A stretch of 64,000 nt of DNA from contig JALRMH010000060.1 in the NCBI GenBank assembly GCA_026119935.1, positions 62,001 through 126,000 on the forward strand, in the 5' to 3' direction. Positions 49,694 to 61,645 of the stretch are shown piece after piece. The stretch is from Endothia cerciana (Eukaryota > Ascomycota > Sordariomycetes > Diaporthales > Cryphonectriaceae). Position numbers and translations under genes: made by a program. Numbering within the stretch: the first letter of the stretch is position 1; every line of letters begins with the position of its first letter. The notes under the pieces are model-generated. The model was given only the letters and a program-made list of their open reading frames with translations. It was not told the DNA's origin and made no database searches.

Positions 49694-51341
49694 GGTGAGG
49701 GAGTCGTCGGTCTGGCGGTCATTACGCCAGCCTCTCTGCGCGGGAGGGAGGTGATGTTCGAGAAGGTGCAGCGCTTGGAGGAAGGCGTAGCGCTACAAGG
49801 CAGGATTCGAAGTCTGGATCGCGTCGATATCACCGTCACTACGGGACGGTTAAGGTCAGCAGCAAAAAAGTTAGTAAGACTGCTGGATAAAGGAAAAAGG
49901 AACGTGCATGTGTGTGGTGGCGGTCCCTTTGCCAGGCGGGTTGGGGGAGTCGAGGCCGTGTCCTAGTGTCACCGCAGTGTTTGGAATGCGAGGAACTGCG
50001 TGGGGGCCCGCCCGTCACCACGGCAACAGACAAGGTAGGTATTAGTACTACTGTATGCATTATCCAAGAAACGACTCCACGCATGAATTTTCAGATTTCC
50101 CATTTCCGCGCCCGCCTCTTTTCTCTACGACCACCTCAGCTCGTGGCGTCTTCCTATCACCCCATGTGCTGACCACCCTTGATCGCCATTTGGACTATCG
50201 ACTTCGCTTCCTGCTGCAATAGGACTGCGGTCTGGGGCTACAAGGTGAACATTCTCCCACGCGGAGATCGGCTGTTGTTGGCCATGAAATAGACAACAAA
50301 AATGCTACCGCTATGGGTTGGCCAACTCGCTCAGGTATGCCTTGCATTGGTGAGAATCAACCCCCCTAATCCCTTCAGTCTTTTTATTCGGTATACAAAG
50401 GTACATGATGAGAAAGATTGGTCCGTGTTTCCGAGCAGACTCAAGACCTGTCAAATGAGGACACAACAAGCACCAAGTGCATTGCATCTCTGATTTCCAC
50501 CTTTCCAAAGCAGCACCTGTTCTGCCTACTGCCTAAGGTGTATCCTACCGTCGTAATATAGTCAGGTCATGCTAACGAGCATACCTACAGGTTTGACAGC
50601 CCTCGTATACTATGACAGCACCACGGGCAGAGTTTCTCCACGGCTCTACCCACTCAAAATACTCTCCATTTGCTATTCCGGTCATGATGCAGTCACGATG
50701 CCATCTTGTGGAGGCGGTAATGAACACCCTGACCGCGACGGGAACTGAAGACCTCGGACCGATAGGATTGCCTGGAACAAGCGTTCGTGTGGGTTTACTT
50801 CGGTCCGTCGGTGTCTTGTGCTAGATCTGCGTGGCTAACAAGCCCAACCTCTTGGGTTTAGGATGAGATTTTCGTGACATACCGAGTCCATTTCCCTCTC
50901 CTTGCGAAGGGTTCAACGCAGAGGCTAGAAATGTAGGTAACAGCACCCTGGCGGACTACAGAACAGGGCAACTTAGACGGCCGAGTGACCGCGCCGTCCC
51001 TGTACCAAGGGCTGTTTCAGTGCCCTAGGCATATACGGGACGACAGCAGCAAGTTGCTGCGTCTCATTGGCCCTACAGGTTGGTTGATCGACCTCCTCTC
51101 CGCAGCTGGTGTTTGGGTTCGGTGCGCTGTTTCAGGGATACTGAGACGTGGCCGACCCCACCGCCTCCAACCTTCCAGGGCGCCGCAGTGCGGGGCCAGC
51201 TAGGGATGGTCCTATGCGTTCGTCAGTCTCGGCAGTTACAGGACTCGAACAAAGATCTCGTCTCTTTCACGTCAGTCGTCCGAATGCTCAAGCGCGCAGG
51301 CTCCTCGGATCTGACCCCAGCAACACTGAGCATCTCCGGCC
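49694..51341. other. Intergenic between the TinA-like and GH78 genes (divergent)
   Basis: 1.65 kb holding the promoters of two divergent genes. Only short frames without resemblance to known proteins. Confidence 0.5.
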
Positions 51342-54161
51342 ATGACGCTCGAGCAGTTCTTCGTGGCGGCGGACGTCCGCTTCGACCATCACCCAGGCGG
51401 CTTCGGGATAGGGACTGGTCTCCCACGCCTGTCGTGGCGGTACTCCTCCGGTGATGGTTCCGGTCCGGGCCAGAGCTGGCGCCAGAGAAGCTACATCGTT
51501 GAACAGCAGCGCCTTGTGGTCGGCCACAGGGGGAAGATGCGGGACGGCCCCGTCGTCCGCTCGCACGTCATCTCTGACAAGACCGTCATGGATCCGTGGT
51601 CCATGCCGGGACTGGGCTCGCGTGAGTTGGCAATGGTCCGCGTCGTAGGCGCTAATACGACCAAGGACTTCTCTACGGACGACCGCCGACGGGAACAAAT
51701 CTGGTCGTCGCTGGGTCTTCGGGAGGGGGTGGATCTGGACGTTTTTAATGCCCAGAATCTTACCAGGGGGATATTCAACGGCTGGAAGCCAGTGGAGGTC
51801 GGCCTCTTGGAAGCTTCGGACTGGAAGGCCAAGTTCATCACCTCGACCGATGCGCCGCCTCCGGACAATGTCCCCCACCGGCCCACAATATACCGGAAGA
51901 CTTTCAGCTGCGACCTTGGTGGGTCCTATGATTATGCAAGGCTCTACATTTCCGCTCTCGGCCTCTATGAAGCATATATCAATGGCCGGCGTGTCGGCGA
52001 TCAGCACATGACTCCCGGGTGGACCAGCTACCACCACCGTCTGCAGTACCAGATCTTCGACGTGTCTGACCTGCTCAGACACGGCGAGAACGTGATTGCT
52101 GTTGAGGTGGCCGAGGGCTGGTACGCGGGCCGGCTGCTGTGGGTACCCGGCCTGCGCAACCTGTACGGCGACAAGCCGGGTTTCATCGCACAGCTCGAGC
52201 TCCACAGGCTTGGCGGGTCAATCGAGCAGGTCGTCTCTGACGACTCGTGGGCCTGCTACCCCTCGCCCAGGCAGAGTGCCTCAATCTACGACGGCGAGGT
52301 GTACGATGCCCGCGAGTCGGTGCCGGCATGGCAGGAGGATGATGTGAGCGAGGAGGACATTGCCTGGAACAAGACGCGCGTGCTCGACTTTGACTTCAAC
52401 AAGGTCCAGCTGGTGGCCACCGACGCCCCGCCTGTCCGCGTCACCCAGGTCGTCGAGCCCGCCAGCGTGTTCAAGAGCCCGAGCGGCAAGACGCTCGTGG
52501 ACTTTGGGCAGAACCTCGTGGGCAGGGTCAAGATCCGGGGTCTCCAGAAACCAGAGGGCCACTCCATCACGATAAGACACGCAGAGGTCCTCGAGCACGG
52601 AGAGCTGGGCACCAGACCCCTCCGCGACGCCAAGGCGATAGACAGGTACACCTTCTCCGGCAAGGAGGACGCCAAGGCGGAATTCTCCCCGTCCTTCACC
52701 TTCCACGGCTTCCGCTACATCGAGCTCGAGGGCTGGTCGCCCGACGACGACGTGCCCCCGTCCGCGGACAACCTCTCCGCCCTGGTGATCGGCTCGGACA
52801 TGGAGCGCACGGGGCACTTCAGCTGCTCCAACAAGCTGGTCAACAAGCTCCACGAGAACGTCACCTGGAGCATGCGCGGCAACTTCCTGTCCATACCGAC
52901 CGACTGCCCCCAGCGCGACGAGCGCCTGGGCTGGACCGGCGACATCCAGGCGTTCGCGCCCACGGCGTCGTTCCTGTACGCCTCGGCGGGGTTCCTGACG
53001 AACTGGCTCTGCGACCTCTCGATCGACCAGGAGGCCGCGGGCGGGTGCGTCCCCGTCGTGATCCCCGACGTCCTGCACGGCAGGTCAGAGCAGAACGACA
53101 ACCCGGTCGCGGTCTGGGACGACGCGGCCATCCTGGTGCCGTGGACGGTGTACCGGTGGTCCGGGGACGCCAGGGTGCTGCGCCGACAGCTGGGCAGCAT
53201 GAAGGCACACCTCCACGGGTCCATCCGCCGCGGGCCCGACGGGCTGTGGGACGACTCGCTTTTCCAGTTCGGCGACTGGCTCGACCCCAACGCGCCGGCC
53301 GAGCAGGCGGACCTCGCCCGCACGGACGGCACCCTCGTCGCCGACGCCTACCTCGTGCACGTCACGGACGTGATGGCGCAGGCCGCGGTGGCCCTCGGGA
53401 ACGCGGGGGACGCGAGGAGCTACCAGGCGGAGTTCGAGAGGCTCAAGGGCAGGTTCGCGGACAAGTACACCAGCAAGAAGGGGCTGGTGGTCAGCGACTC
53501 GCAGACGGGCCTCGCGCTCGCCATCTGCTTCGAGCTCCTCTCCTCCCCGGCGCAGCTCTCGGCCGCGGGGGACCGCCTCGCGCGCCTCGTGCGGCAGTCG
53601 CGGTTCAAGGTCTCGACGGGGTTCGCGGGCACGCCGCTCGTGCTGCACGCGCTGACGCGGACGGACCACCTGGACCTGGCGTACGAGATGCTGCTGTGCG
53701 AGGAGTGCCCGTCCTGGCTGTACCCGGTGACCATGGGCGCGACGACGGTCTGGGAGAGGTGGGACAGCATGCTGCCCGACGGGACGATCAACCCGGGCTC
53801 GATGACGAGCTTCAACCACTATGCCCTGGGGAGCGTGGCGGACTGGCTGCACACGGTCGTCGGGGGGATCAGGCCGCTCGAGCCCGGGTGGAAGACGTTT
53901 GCGGTCAGGCCAAGGCCGGGCGGTGGCCTGACGGGCTGCGTGGTGAGCTTTGAGGGCCCGCATGGGAGGGTTGGTTGCAGGTGGGCCATCGAGGAGACGG
54001 AGGGAAGAAGGGCAGCGGGCGGGGGGAAGGTGTTTAGGATGCGCGTTGAGGTGCCGCCGAACTGCAAGGCGCTGGTGGTCCTGCCGGGGCAGCATGAGGA
54101 GGAGGGCGAGTGGAAGGGCTGTGGGGTCTGCGAGGTCGGGTGTGAGATGACGGTGGCGTAG
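51342..54161 (+). CDS. GH78 alpha-L-rhamnosidase (939 aa, intronless)
   Basis: Single open frame for an inverting enzyme that removes terminal alpha-L-rhamnose from pectic side chains or flavonoid glycosides. No signal peptide is visible (MTLEQFFVAADVRFDHH), so it is likely intracellular. An N-terminal Ig-like domain is followed by a carbohydrate-binding domain (YARLYISALGLYEAYINGRRVG) and the alpha/alpha barrel. The catalytic acid is expected at E527 in DERLGWTGD and the base at E805 in TTVWERWDS; both motifs are intact. A C-terminal beta-domain ends at 54161. Residues about 95-145, between GSRELAMVRV and VEVGLLEASDW, look longer and less ordered than I expect for the family, a possible insertion. 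The 3' two thirds are very GC-rich at third positions, as in the neighbouring deaminase gene. Confidence 0.95.
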   Translation: MTLEQFFVAADVRFDHHPGGFGIGTGLPRLSWRYSSGDGSGPGQSWRQRSYIVEQQRLVVGHRGKMRDGPVVRSHVISDKTVMDPWSMPGLGSRELAMVRVVGANTTKDFSTDDRRREQIWSSLGLREGVDLDVFNAQNLTRGIFNGWKPVEVGLLEASDWKAKFITSTDAPPPDNVPHRPTIYRKTFSCDLGGSYDYARLYISALGLYEAYINGRRVGDQHMTPGWTSYHHRLQYQIFDVSDLLRHGENVIAVEVAEGWYAGRLLWVPGLRNLYGDKPGFIAQLELHRLGGSIEQVVSDDSWACYPSPRQSASIYDGEVYDARESVPAWQEDDVSEEDIAWNKTRVLDFDFNKVQLVATDAPPVRVTQVVEPASVFKSPSGKTLVDFGQNLVGRVKIRGLQKPEGHSITIRHAEVLEHGELGTRPLRDAKAIDRYTFSGKEDAKAEFSPSFTFHGFRYIELEGWSPDDDVPPSADNLSALVIGSDMERTGHFSCSNKLVNKLHENVTWSMRGNFLSIPTDCPQRDERLGWTGDIQAFAPTASFLYASAGFLTNWLCDLSIDQEAAGGCVPVVIPDVLHGRSEQNDNPVAVWDDAAILVPWTVYRWSGDARVLRRQLGSMKAHLHGSIRRGPDGLWDDSLFQFGDWLDPNAPAEQADLARTDGTLVADAYLVHVTDVMAQAAVALGNAGDARSYQAEFERLKGRFADKYTSKKGLVVSDSQTGLALAICFELLSSPAQLSAAGDRLARLVRQSRFKVSTGFAGTPLVLHALTRTDHLDLAYEMLLCEECPSWLYPVTMGATTVWERWDSMLPDGTINPGSMTSFNHYALGSVADWLHTVVGGIRPLEPGWKTFAVRPRPGGGLTGCVVSFEGPHGRVGCRWAIEETEGRRAAGGGKVFRMRVEVPPNCKALVVLPGQHEEEGEWKGCGVCEVGCEMTVA

Positions 54162-54430
54162 AGATGCAGTATATTATCCTTCCCGTCCAGACAGACATGG
54201 CGCTGGCCGGGGGTAATGCTGCCGTGCGCAGGTCTGGTAGGGTCTTGCTATGAGGAACCACCCACAGAGGACTGGTGGATGGACACACGCCCTGGCCGCG
54301 ACGTTTCTTTATGACTGAAATCATGATCAAGATGCTCGTCCTATACCGGGGGGGGGGGGAGGTAAAGTATCTATCCATCGCAGGTACTATCGTGAGGTGG
54401 ATTGGGTGGGGTGGAGGCGATCTCGTGTGG

Positions 54431-54467
54431 GAATGAATGAATGAATGAATGAATGAATGAATGAATG
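54431..54467. repeat. (GAAT)n microsatellite
   Basis: About nine tandem GAAT units. Confidence 0.95.
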
Positions 54468-54891
54468 GTCCAAGCCCCCGCGGCAACGGCCTGGGAGAGC
54501 CCCTGAACAACAGACGGGCCGGGAGAGAAGCAAGGCTGAGTGAGGGTCGCTGACAATGAATGGCCTGTCTTGTCTTGAGGATGTTACAGCGTCTCTCTTG
54601 GACGGCCCCTGTCGTGGTTGGTTCATGTTCCATAAGTCGGCTGGTGGCGGCCCTTCCTTGTTGACTTGACGGCGGCCGGGTGCGCCTGCATTTTCCCCCC
54701 GTGTCACGGAGCGGGGGGGGGCTCCTTCCCCGCCACGCGCCGCGGCAGTCTCGGGACAAGGCGAACCCTGCTTCGATATTAATAAACCCTGACGTACTGT
54801 ACCTAGTGCGCTCTCTTGAGTCGCGAGCGCCTTCGCTTCAGGATACGGTGCGCGCCCTGCTCATTTTGATTGATTCTCGGCTCATCTCATT

Positions 54892-54940
54892 TCACCTCAC
54901 CTCACCTCACCTCGCCGCCGCCGCCGCCGCCGCCGCCGCC
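54892..54940. repeat. (CACCT)n-(CCG)n compound repeat
   Basis: Four CACCT units followed by about nine CCG units. Confidence 0.9.
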
Positions 54941-55441
54941 CTCGCCCTTTTTTCTCTGCTTCCCCTTCCGCTGCCCTACTTTCTTTTTTTTTCTTTTTTT
55001 CTTTTTTTTTTTCTCCCCCCTCCCTGTCTTGGATAGGAGGATTGACTGACAGCTCACCTCACGGCCGGTCAGCAGCTGCCCTGCGCTCTTTCACTCTGGT
55101 TGCCTCAGCCTGTCCATCCCTCTCCACGGTCGAGTGTCACGGCTTTGTCACGGCTTTTGTTCGTCTTCTCATGGGGGGGTCCCGCTATACCACACCGTCA
55201 TGAGAGAGGCCTGCCGTGCACTTGTTGGGCATTCACCATTCCTTAGCCACACAGAACCGTGGGCGTGCCCGGCGCTTATAAATTATCGGCTCTGCACCCC
55301 CCACCAAGACCTGCAGCCCTTGGCTACCTGAGGCAGCAACACCACTCACCGGTCCAGGATCCTATCCTGCCCTCGAAGCCTGGCTGATCCGTCCATCCCC
55401 TCACAGCGTCGAGACCCGCCTCGCCGTCAACAACGCCGGCC

Positions 55442-57409
55442 ATGGCCATGTCCAACGAGGAGTGGGAGGAGCTGGCCGCAACCATCCCCTCCGAGGATGA
55501 CGCCTTCGTCCAGAAATACATCGCCGGCCGCGAGGCCCTCATCGCCCAGGAGAAGAGGCAACGAGCCGGTCCGTCACTGCTGATCTTGACCTCACCGCGC
55601 CGGGGCCCATGACCTCCCGGCATCCACCCTCACTAACCGTATCCCAGACTTCTCCTTCCGCCAGAACCTCTCCCCCATCGCCAAGAGGGCCTGCCGCATA
55701 GTCGACCGCATCCGCGACGAGGAGCAGCGCACCCTCTGGACGCCCGAGTACGAGGACACCCTCGCCGTGCGCGAGGGCTGCACCATGCACTCGGGCATGA
55801 TGTTCACCCTCGCCAAGGACCTGATGGAGCGGACCAAGCTGTGGAGGATCGTCCGCAGGCTGCCCAAGGGCTCCATCCTGCACGCCCACCTGGACGCCAT
55901 CGTCGACCTGGACTTTGTCTTCAGGACGCTGCTGGACGAGCCGGGCATGCACATCAACGCCCCCGAGGCCCACCTGGCCACCGTGGAGGCCCGGGCCGAG
56001 GCGGTGGTGAGTTTCAGGTTCTTCAGGCAGGAGCGCAACCGCGACATGTCCATCTGGGACGCGGGGAGCTACAGGCCGGGCGAGTTCGTGCCCCTTGCCA
56101 GGGCCGCCGAGTCGTTTCCCGACGGCGGGAGGGAGGGCTGGGTCAGGTGGATGAAGAGCAGGACCACCATCTCCGAGACGGACAGCGTCGAGCAGCACCA
56201 CGGCGTGGATCACATATGGAAGAAGTTCAGCAAGTGTTTCCTGATCATGGGCACGGTCATCCATTACGAGCCCATCTTCAGGAAGTTCCTGAGACGGCTG
56301 ATGAGTCAGTACTATGACGATGGTGTGTACTGGGGCGAGTTGAGGTAGGTGGAGTGGGCCCCCGGCGGGTGAACCGCCGCATGTCCCTCCCTCCCCTTGT
56401 GCGGCAATATGCTCACCCCGGATCAGATTCACATGGCCCCTCAACTACTACCGCCTAGGCCAGGAAGTCCCCGAGTCTGACTACAGCCACATGTTCACCG
56501 TCATCGACGAGGAGATCGCCCGCTTCAAGTCCTCGCCCGAGGGCAAGGGCTTCTGGGGTCTGCGCATGATCTGGACGGCCCTGCGGATATGGGAACAAAA
56601 GGCCATCGTCCAGAACATGGACCACGCGCTCGCGACCAAGATCGAGTTCCCCCACCTGCTGGCCGGCTACGACCTCGTCGGGCAGGAAGACCTGGGCCGA
56701 CCGCTCCGCGACGTACTGCCCGAGCTCTTCTGGTTCCGGAAGCAGCTCGCCGAGGAGGGCATGCCGGACGGGATGCCCTTCTTCTTCCACGCGGGCGAGA
56801 CGCTGGGCGACGGCACGAGCACGGACAATAACCTCTTCGACGCGGTGCTCCTGGGGACGAGGAGGATCGGGCACGGCTTCAGCCTGTACAAGCACCCGCT
56901 GCTGGTGGACCTGGTCAAGCAGAAGCGGATACTGATCGAGTCGTGCCCGATCTCCAACGAGGTCCTGAGGCTGTGCGGTAGTATCATGTCGCATCCGCTG
57001 CCGGCGCTCATCGCGAGGGGTGTGCCGTGCTCGCTAAGCAATGACGACCCGGCCATGTTGGGTCAGGTGAGTCACGCCCCCTGCACACCGTTTGCCGCTC
57101 CTGACCGGGCAGCCCCTGACGAGATCTCTTAACCCCCCCTAGGACACCGCGGGCATGAGCCACGACTTCTGGCAGGCCCTTCAAGGCTGGGAGAACCTAG
57201 GCCTCGCCGGCCTGGGCAGCCTCGCAGAGAACAGCATCCGCTGGTCCTGCTTCGAAGACCAGAGCGCGGACGAGTGGGTCAATGGCGTGAGGGAGGCGAG
57301 CCTGGGCAGCGGCATCAAGGCACAGAGGTTGAAAGAGTGGCAGGTGCTGTGGGAGAAGTTCTGCCTCTGGGTATGCGAGGAATATGGGGAGGAATATGGC
57401 GAGCCATGA
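55442..57409 (+). CDS. Adenosine deaminase, ADGF/CECR1-type (576 aa)
   Basis: Four exons: 55442-55568, 55648-56344, 56427-57066 and 57143-57409. Introns are 79, 82 and 76 bp. Donors are GTCCGT, GTAGGT and GTGAGT; CTAAC precedes the first acceptor. The enzyme hydrolyses adenosine or 2'-deoxyadenosine to inosine forms. The zinc-site motifs are complete: H121-x-H123 (LHAHLD), HAGE with H396 and E399, H424 (IGHGF) and D481-D482 (SNDDPA). The long N-terminal region before HAHLD and the total length fit the growth-factor-type (ADGF) branch rather than the roughly 350-residue classical ADA. Secreted ADGFs carry a signal peptide; here the N-terminus (MAMSNEEWEEL) has none, so a cytosolic role in purine salvage is inferred. 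A second ATG lies two codons downstream. Confidence 0.95.
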
Positions 57410-60400
57410 AGTAGAGGTGCAGCCGGAGGGGAGGGGGAGGAAGCGCACAGGCCTGGGGGGCTTGTTGTGAGCGAAGCAGCAAGGTCTTTGAGGGTCAGTC
57501 AGTGATACCCGGGGTTCTTCAAGGTGTCTGGGAGGGTGTCCGGCGTGATCTGGCAACGGGACGGGCCGCGGAAAATCCGAGAATATCCGGCCTGATGGGA
57601 TAACACGGGCGGGCATACGTGCCTACAGTGCGAGGAGGCTTCGGCACGAGGGGGCGATATTCAACATTGGTACAGGCTAGAAGGCGGCTGGCGTGGTTCA
57701 CATGTTTTCTTTGGCCGGCCGGGGCATTATTAGAGCCAGGCGTTCTGGTCATTGGAGGGGAGGTAGGGTGGACGGATGGTAGGCGAAGCATGGGTTTGGT
57801 TGGTGGGGTGGGGGGGGGGGGGCAGGCTCAACACGACCTGCATAGGTAGGATAGACAATAACGGACATAGAAAACGGAGGCGGGTGGGGCCGTATTGCTG
57901 TGAAAAAAAAATTTGTAATGGCGAAAATATATCTGCACACCTAATTGGGAAACCCTCCCTGCCGGCCCCAAGTAGACGTGACAGTCAGTCAGTCTTGGAC
58001 GCTGCAGCACAGAATCACGAGACGGCTAATGCGCAACCTGCATGCTGCAGGCCGTCCTCGACACCCTGTTTGTCGGTTTGTTTCCCGCGCGATGCGGAAG
58101 CCTCAGGAGACACAAACACAGTAAGCTCATTTCGCTCGACGGGCAGGTTCCCGTCGTCTCACGACATACATAGCTCCGACCCGACGAATCTCTGGTGAGG
58201 GCCCTGCCTGGCCTCGCAAGCTCTGCCAGCTCTGGGGCGTGAAGAGCTGGAGGCATCCCAGCTCCCTCGGCTAAATGTCCCTCCCCCCCCCCCTAGGCAG
58301 CCGCATGCGTATTTCGAGCATGCGGAGGGACGGGTTTCTTGGGAGATGATGCAGGTGCGGGCGTGTGACGACGACGACGACGACGGTGGTCCAACTAAGT
58401 CTACTTAAGTCCAAATCCTTTTCATTTATTTATTTTTATTTAAAGAAAATATTTTTTCCCTTCGTTTTCCTTTTTTGAAATATCCCCCCCCCCACCTTGT
58501 CCATCGCCACCCCACCTATCTACTATCTGCCTCGACGTCTCGCACAGCCGCAGATCTACGGGATTTCTAGAAAGCAACCCTCCTTCCTGAGCCACGAGCC
58601 GCCAGGACGTGGCACCGCCCGACGAGGTTGTGAGCATGTCTGTCTATAAGCCTTTGTGGCTTGAGAGGTTGCGCTTGGGGTCACATCTGCCCCGGTGTGA
58701 CTTGGTCTGGTCCCCGCCGCGTGATGGAGACGACGTAACGGTAGGAAAGAAAGGGCCTCCATCGCCCTGCGCAGGTTATGTTGGTCGGTCGGTCGTTCGA
58801 AACCCCATCATTGCCCGCCGACCATCTCACTTTGGCCCCCAAAAAAGGTCCCCTGTCCTGCAGCATGCTGGCCGCGGGTCAGCCACTCACTGCCTGGTGC
58901 AGAGCGCGATCGCCCATCCCCACTCGGCGCGAATTGATACCCGAAATGGAAAAGAGTTTTACAGGGAGAGAAAACAAGAGGAAACAGAAAAGGGAAAGAC
59001 AAGGGAAAGCCCTTGGCTGGGCTTCTCTCTCTCTCACCCCCGTATTCTGATTCGCCACGATGCGTCAATACTCTGTTACCACGGGCCAGGGCCGGGGGGG
59101 GGGGGTTCGTAATGCAAATGCGCCACTCGTTGTATGTATATACCTCAACGGGACGTTGATATGCCTCACCGGACAAAGTTCGGGCCCCCCCCGGGGGGAT
59201 GCGAGGCACTTTAATTAGTAATCGGATCATGCCCGGCAAGCTGACCTCGTCACGGGCTTTTGTGCACCAATAGACCGACCCGACAGAATGGTTCTTTGGC
59301 CCTCTCTCCTTTACCTCTTGATGACAGCAGAAATGTCACCATGGGGAATAGTCCTTGATTGGAGTCCGTTCGCGACCCCGAGTCATAGGGGAAAACCTCA
59401 GCCCTCGCAATATGGTGATGCTGCATCCTATGGATCGGTTGCCTAAAAGTCCCTCTTTTTTTTTCCTTTTTTTTTTTTGCTTTCCTCCCCCCCTCCCTTC
59501 TTCACGAGCGCCAGCCCAACGGAATGCCTCATAGCCCCCTCCCCCTCCTTTGCCTCCCCTCGGGCACCCAGGGGTTCCCAATAGTTCTCGGCGGGGACAC
59601 TGCAGATACGGAACAAATAGAGTGCGCATTGGGAGTGTCGTCGAGTGGCCATGATGACTCTTCCTGTCCTTCCTCAGACTTGTGTCATTAGCTCATTTTG
59701 CCGAATGGGAAGCTTGGGGGCCAGAGATAAGGAGACCGGCGGGGCCAGGGGCCATACCATCAAGGTTCGCCATGCAGGTTGCACCTTGGCAGTCGCTTTC
59801 GTATCATGGTCATCGTTAGGTACCGCCAGTAGCGGTGTTGCTGTTAGGTGTTTCCGTGTCTTAAGGAACGATATATTGACAGGCGTGAGAGCTGAGAGGT
59901 AGAGATGGCGAAGTGGGAAACCGCATACCCGAAAACGAGGGGACATATAGAACACAGACTATCACAATTCAGGAAGACTCAAACATGAATTTCACAATGC
60001 GGTGTTTACTATGTGAAATGATCAGGGGGGTTATTCTAAGAGGTGGGGTGAACACAAGTTTCTTGACCTCCGTGAAAACATAGTGCATCCAAGAAGAAAG
60101 CCAAAGGAAAGCTAAACGAGTCCCAGAGTCTATATATGGTGATGAAGAAGTGCATATAGACCACGAAGCAAAGATGAGACCATTTATCTGTAATAATACC
60201 AAGGTTCGCAGTTAAAAAGAGAAGGAGCCTTGAGGAAAATAGACCAAGCTTCTAGCAGTAACATAGCGAGACCAATAATTAAAGACAAAAGGGGGGAAAA
60301 AGAGAGCCCAACATCTACCCGTGATGACCCCCCCCCCCCGCGAGAGGTCGTATCGTCCAACGCTATGCAATGAAGCACCACCAAGTCTAAAAAGCCAAAA

Positions 60401-60437
60401 TATTTATACAGGTCGAGCATTCTCGAGCTTTGAGCCA
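57410..60437. other. Intergenic, 3 kb, homopolymer-rich
   Basis: No gene recognised. Runs include G13 (57810-57822), C11 (58283-58293), C10 (58484-58493), G12 (59094-59105) and C12 (60328-60339). There is also an ACG trinucleotide tract at 58367-58385 and T-rich tracts near 59456-59480. Confidence 0.5.
58367..58385. repeat. (ACG)n microsatellite
   Basis: About six ACG units. Confidence 0.85.
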
Positions 60438-61645
60438 CTAGTGGAGCTGCATAGCACTAGAGTCCATCTGGTGCTGGTTCTGAGGTTGGGCCAGAGCTTG
60501 CCTCGCCCATTCGCGGAACCTCACCGGCCTGACCTCCACGCCACCCGTCTGATCGATGAGGTCGTTGAGGTTCGCTCTTCCGAAGGTATATCGGCCATCC
60601 GCTGTCGCGCGGAGCCGCTGAAAATAGAACCACCGGTTGAAATCGTTCGCAAGCCAGTAGTCGAGGTGAGCCTGGATGTTTCGGTATTCGTGGCTGACTA
60701 GATTGAATGGCACTGGAGACAGAAATCGGTCAGCATTTTTGGTGTCTCATATGATGAGCACATAGGGATCGTGATTGTGTGGAGGGAGTGGCCTGGACCC
60801 ACCTCGTCTTGCAGTGCTGCACTCGCGCACGATATCCGTGACACTCATATGGTCCCCTCGCATTCTGAGCTCCCTCGGCCAGCGCTCCGGTCCGATCTCG
60901 ATAGCTGCCGCTACGAAGAGCGCCACATCGTACACAGAAGTCATTGAAACATCGATTGGTCTTCCCTGCGCGGTGTGGTCAACGACTTCAGCCGTCGCAG
61001 TGTCCACGTTGAGCAGGTAGTCTCCCGGGTGCTGCACGTTCTCGCCGGCGCCCATGTTGAGCGTCGCTAACCCGCCTGATGCAAATCGTTCGTAGAAGAT
61101 GCCGCAGGAGAACACGGTGTACCGCATTCTGTGGTGTGTGGATCCTGATTGCGACCACTGTTCCAGCAGGCGCAGAGCAGCCCCAGAGCCACGGTCGAGA
61201 GGATCGTCGGATGTTGGCCGGTGCGCCAGAGCTCCTTCAAACCCGGATGGCACGAAAGTACGGACACGTGCGAAGCGGGCGGCATCGATGAGGTTGAGCT
61301 GTGATTCTCCGGGGATGGTCGAGATAGCCAGGTCGACACCGCGCAGGGTGTATCGTAGCTGCTGTACGTTTGCGTAGTCCACGACCGCCACCTGGACTCC
61401 CAGGTCATCGAATTCTGGGTGCGGCTGTTGAATTTGGTTGTCAGCATTTGCACCGAACGTAATATGAGCTCTGAGTGCCGAAGGTGGATGCTCCAAGCGC
61501 TTACCCTAGTAGACAATACAAGCACAGCACTGGCACTCTGCGTTATCTCACGGGCAAGGATGTAGGCGAGTCCGCCTCCGCCAGCAATAGCGATGCGCAT
61601 GGTCATGGTTGGTTCCATCAGTTTCGTTCTCGGGATGCTATTCAT
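60438..61645 (-). CDS. NmrA-like / isoflavone-reductase-like NAD(P)-binding protein (345 aa)
   Basis: Three exons on the minus strand, 61645-61505, 61424-60803 and 60712-60438; introns are 80 and 90 bp. The N-terminal Rossmann fold shows MRIAIAGGGGLAYILA, a variant of the glycine-rich dinucleotide motif. VDYANVQQLRYTLRGVDLAISTIPGESQ follows in pieces and is typical of atypical short-chain reductases of the NmrA/isoflavone-reductase family. FVPSGFEG and a C-terminal NIQAHLDYWLAN segment also fit. Joining exon 1 directly to PHPEFDDL gives the expected sequence after the second strand. The start may be ATG 61645 or the later Met at 61600, just before RIAIAGG. Members act as reductases or as redox sensors; the role here is unknown. 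Confidence 0.87.

Larger units (their letters stand above)
54162..55441. other. Intergenic, simple-repeat-rich
   Basis: Contains G12 (54348-54359), (GAAT)n (54431-54467), (CACCT)n then (CCG)n (54892-54940) and a T/C tract (54981-55017). These are followed by the presumed promoter and leader of the deaminase gene. No gene recognised. Confidence 0.5.
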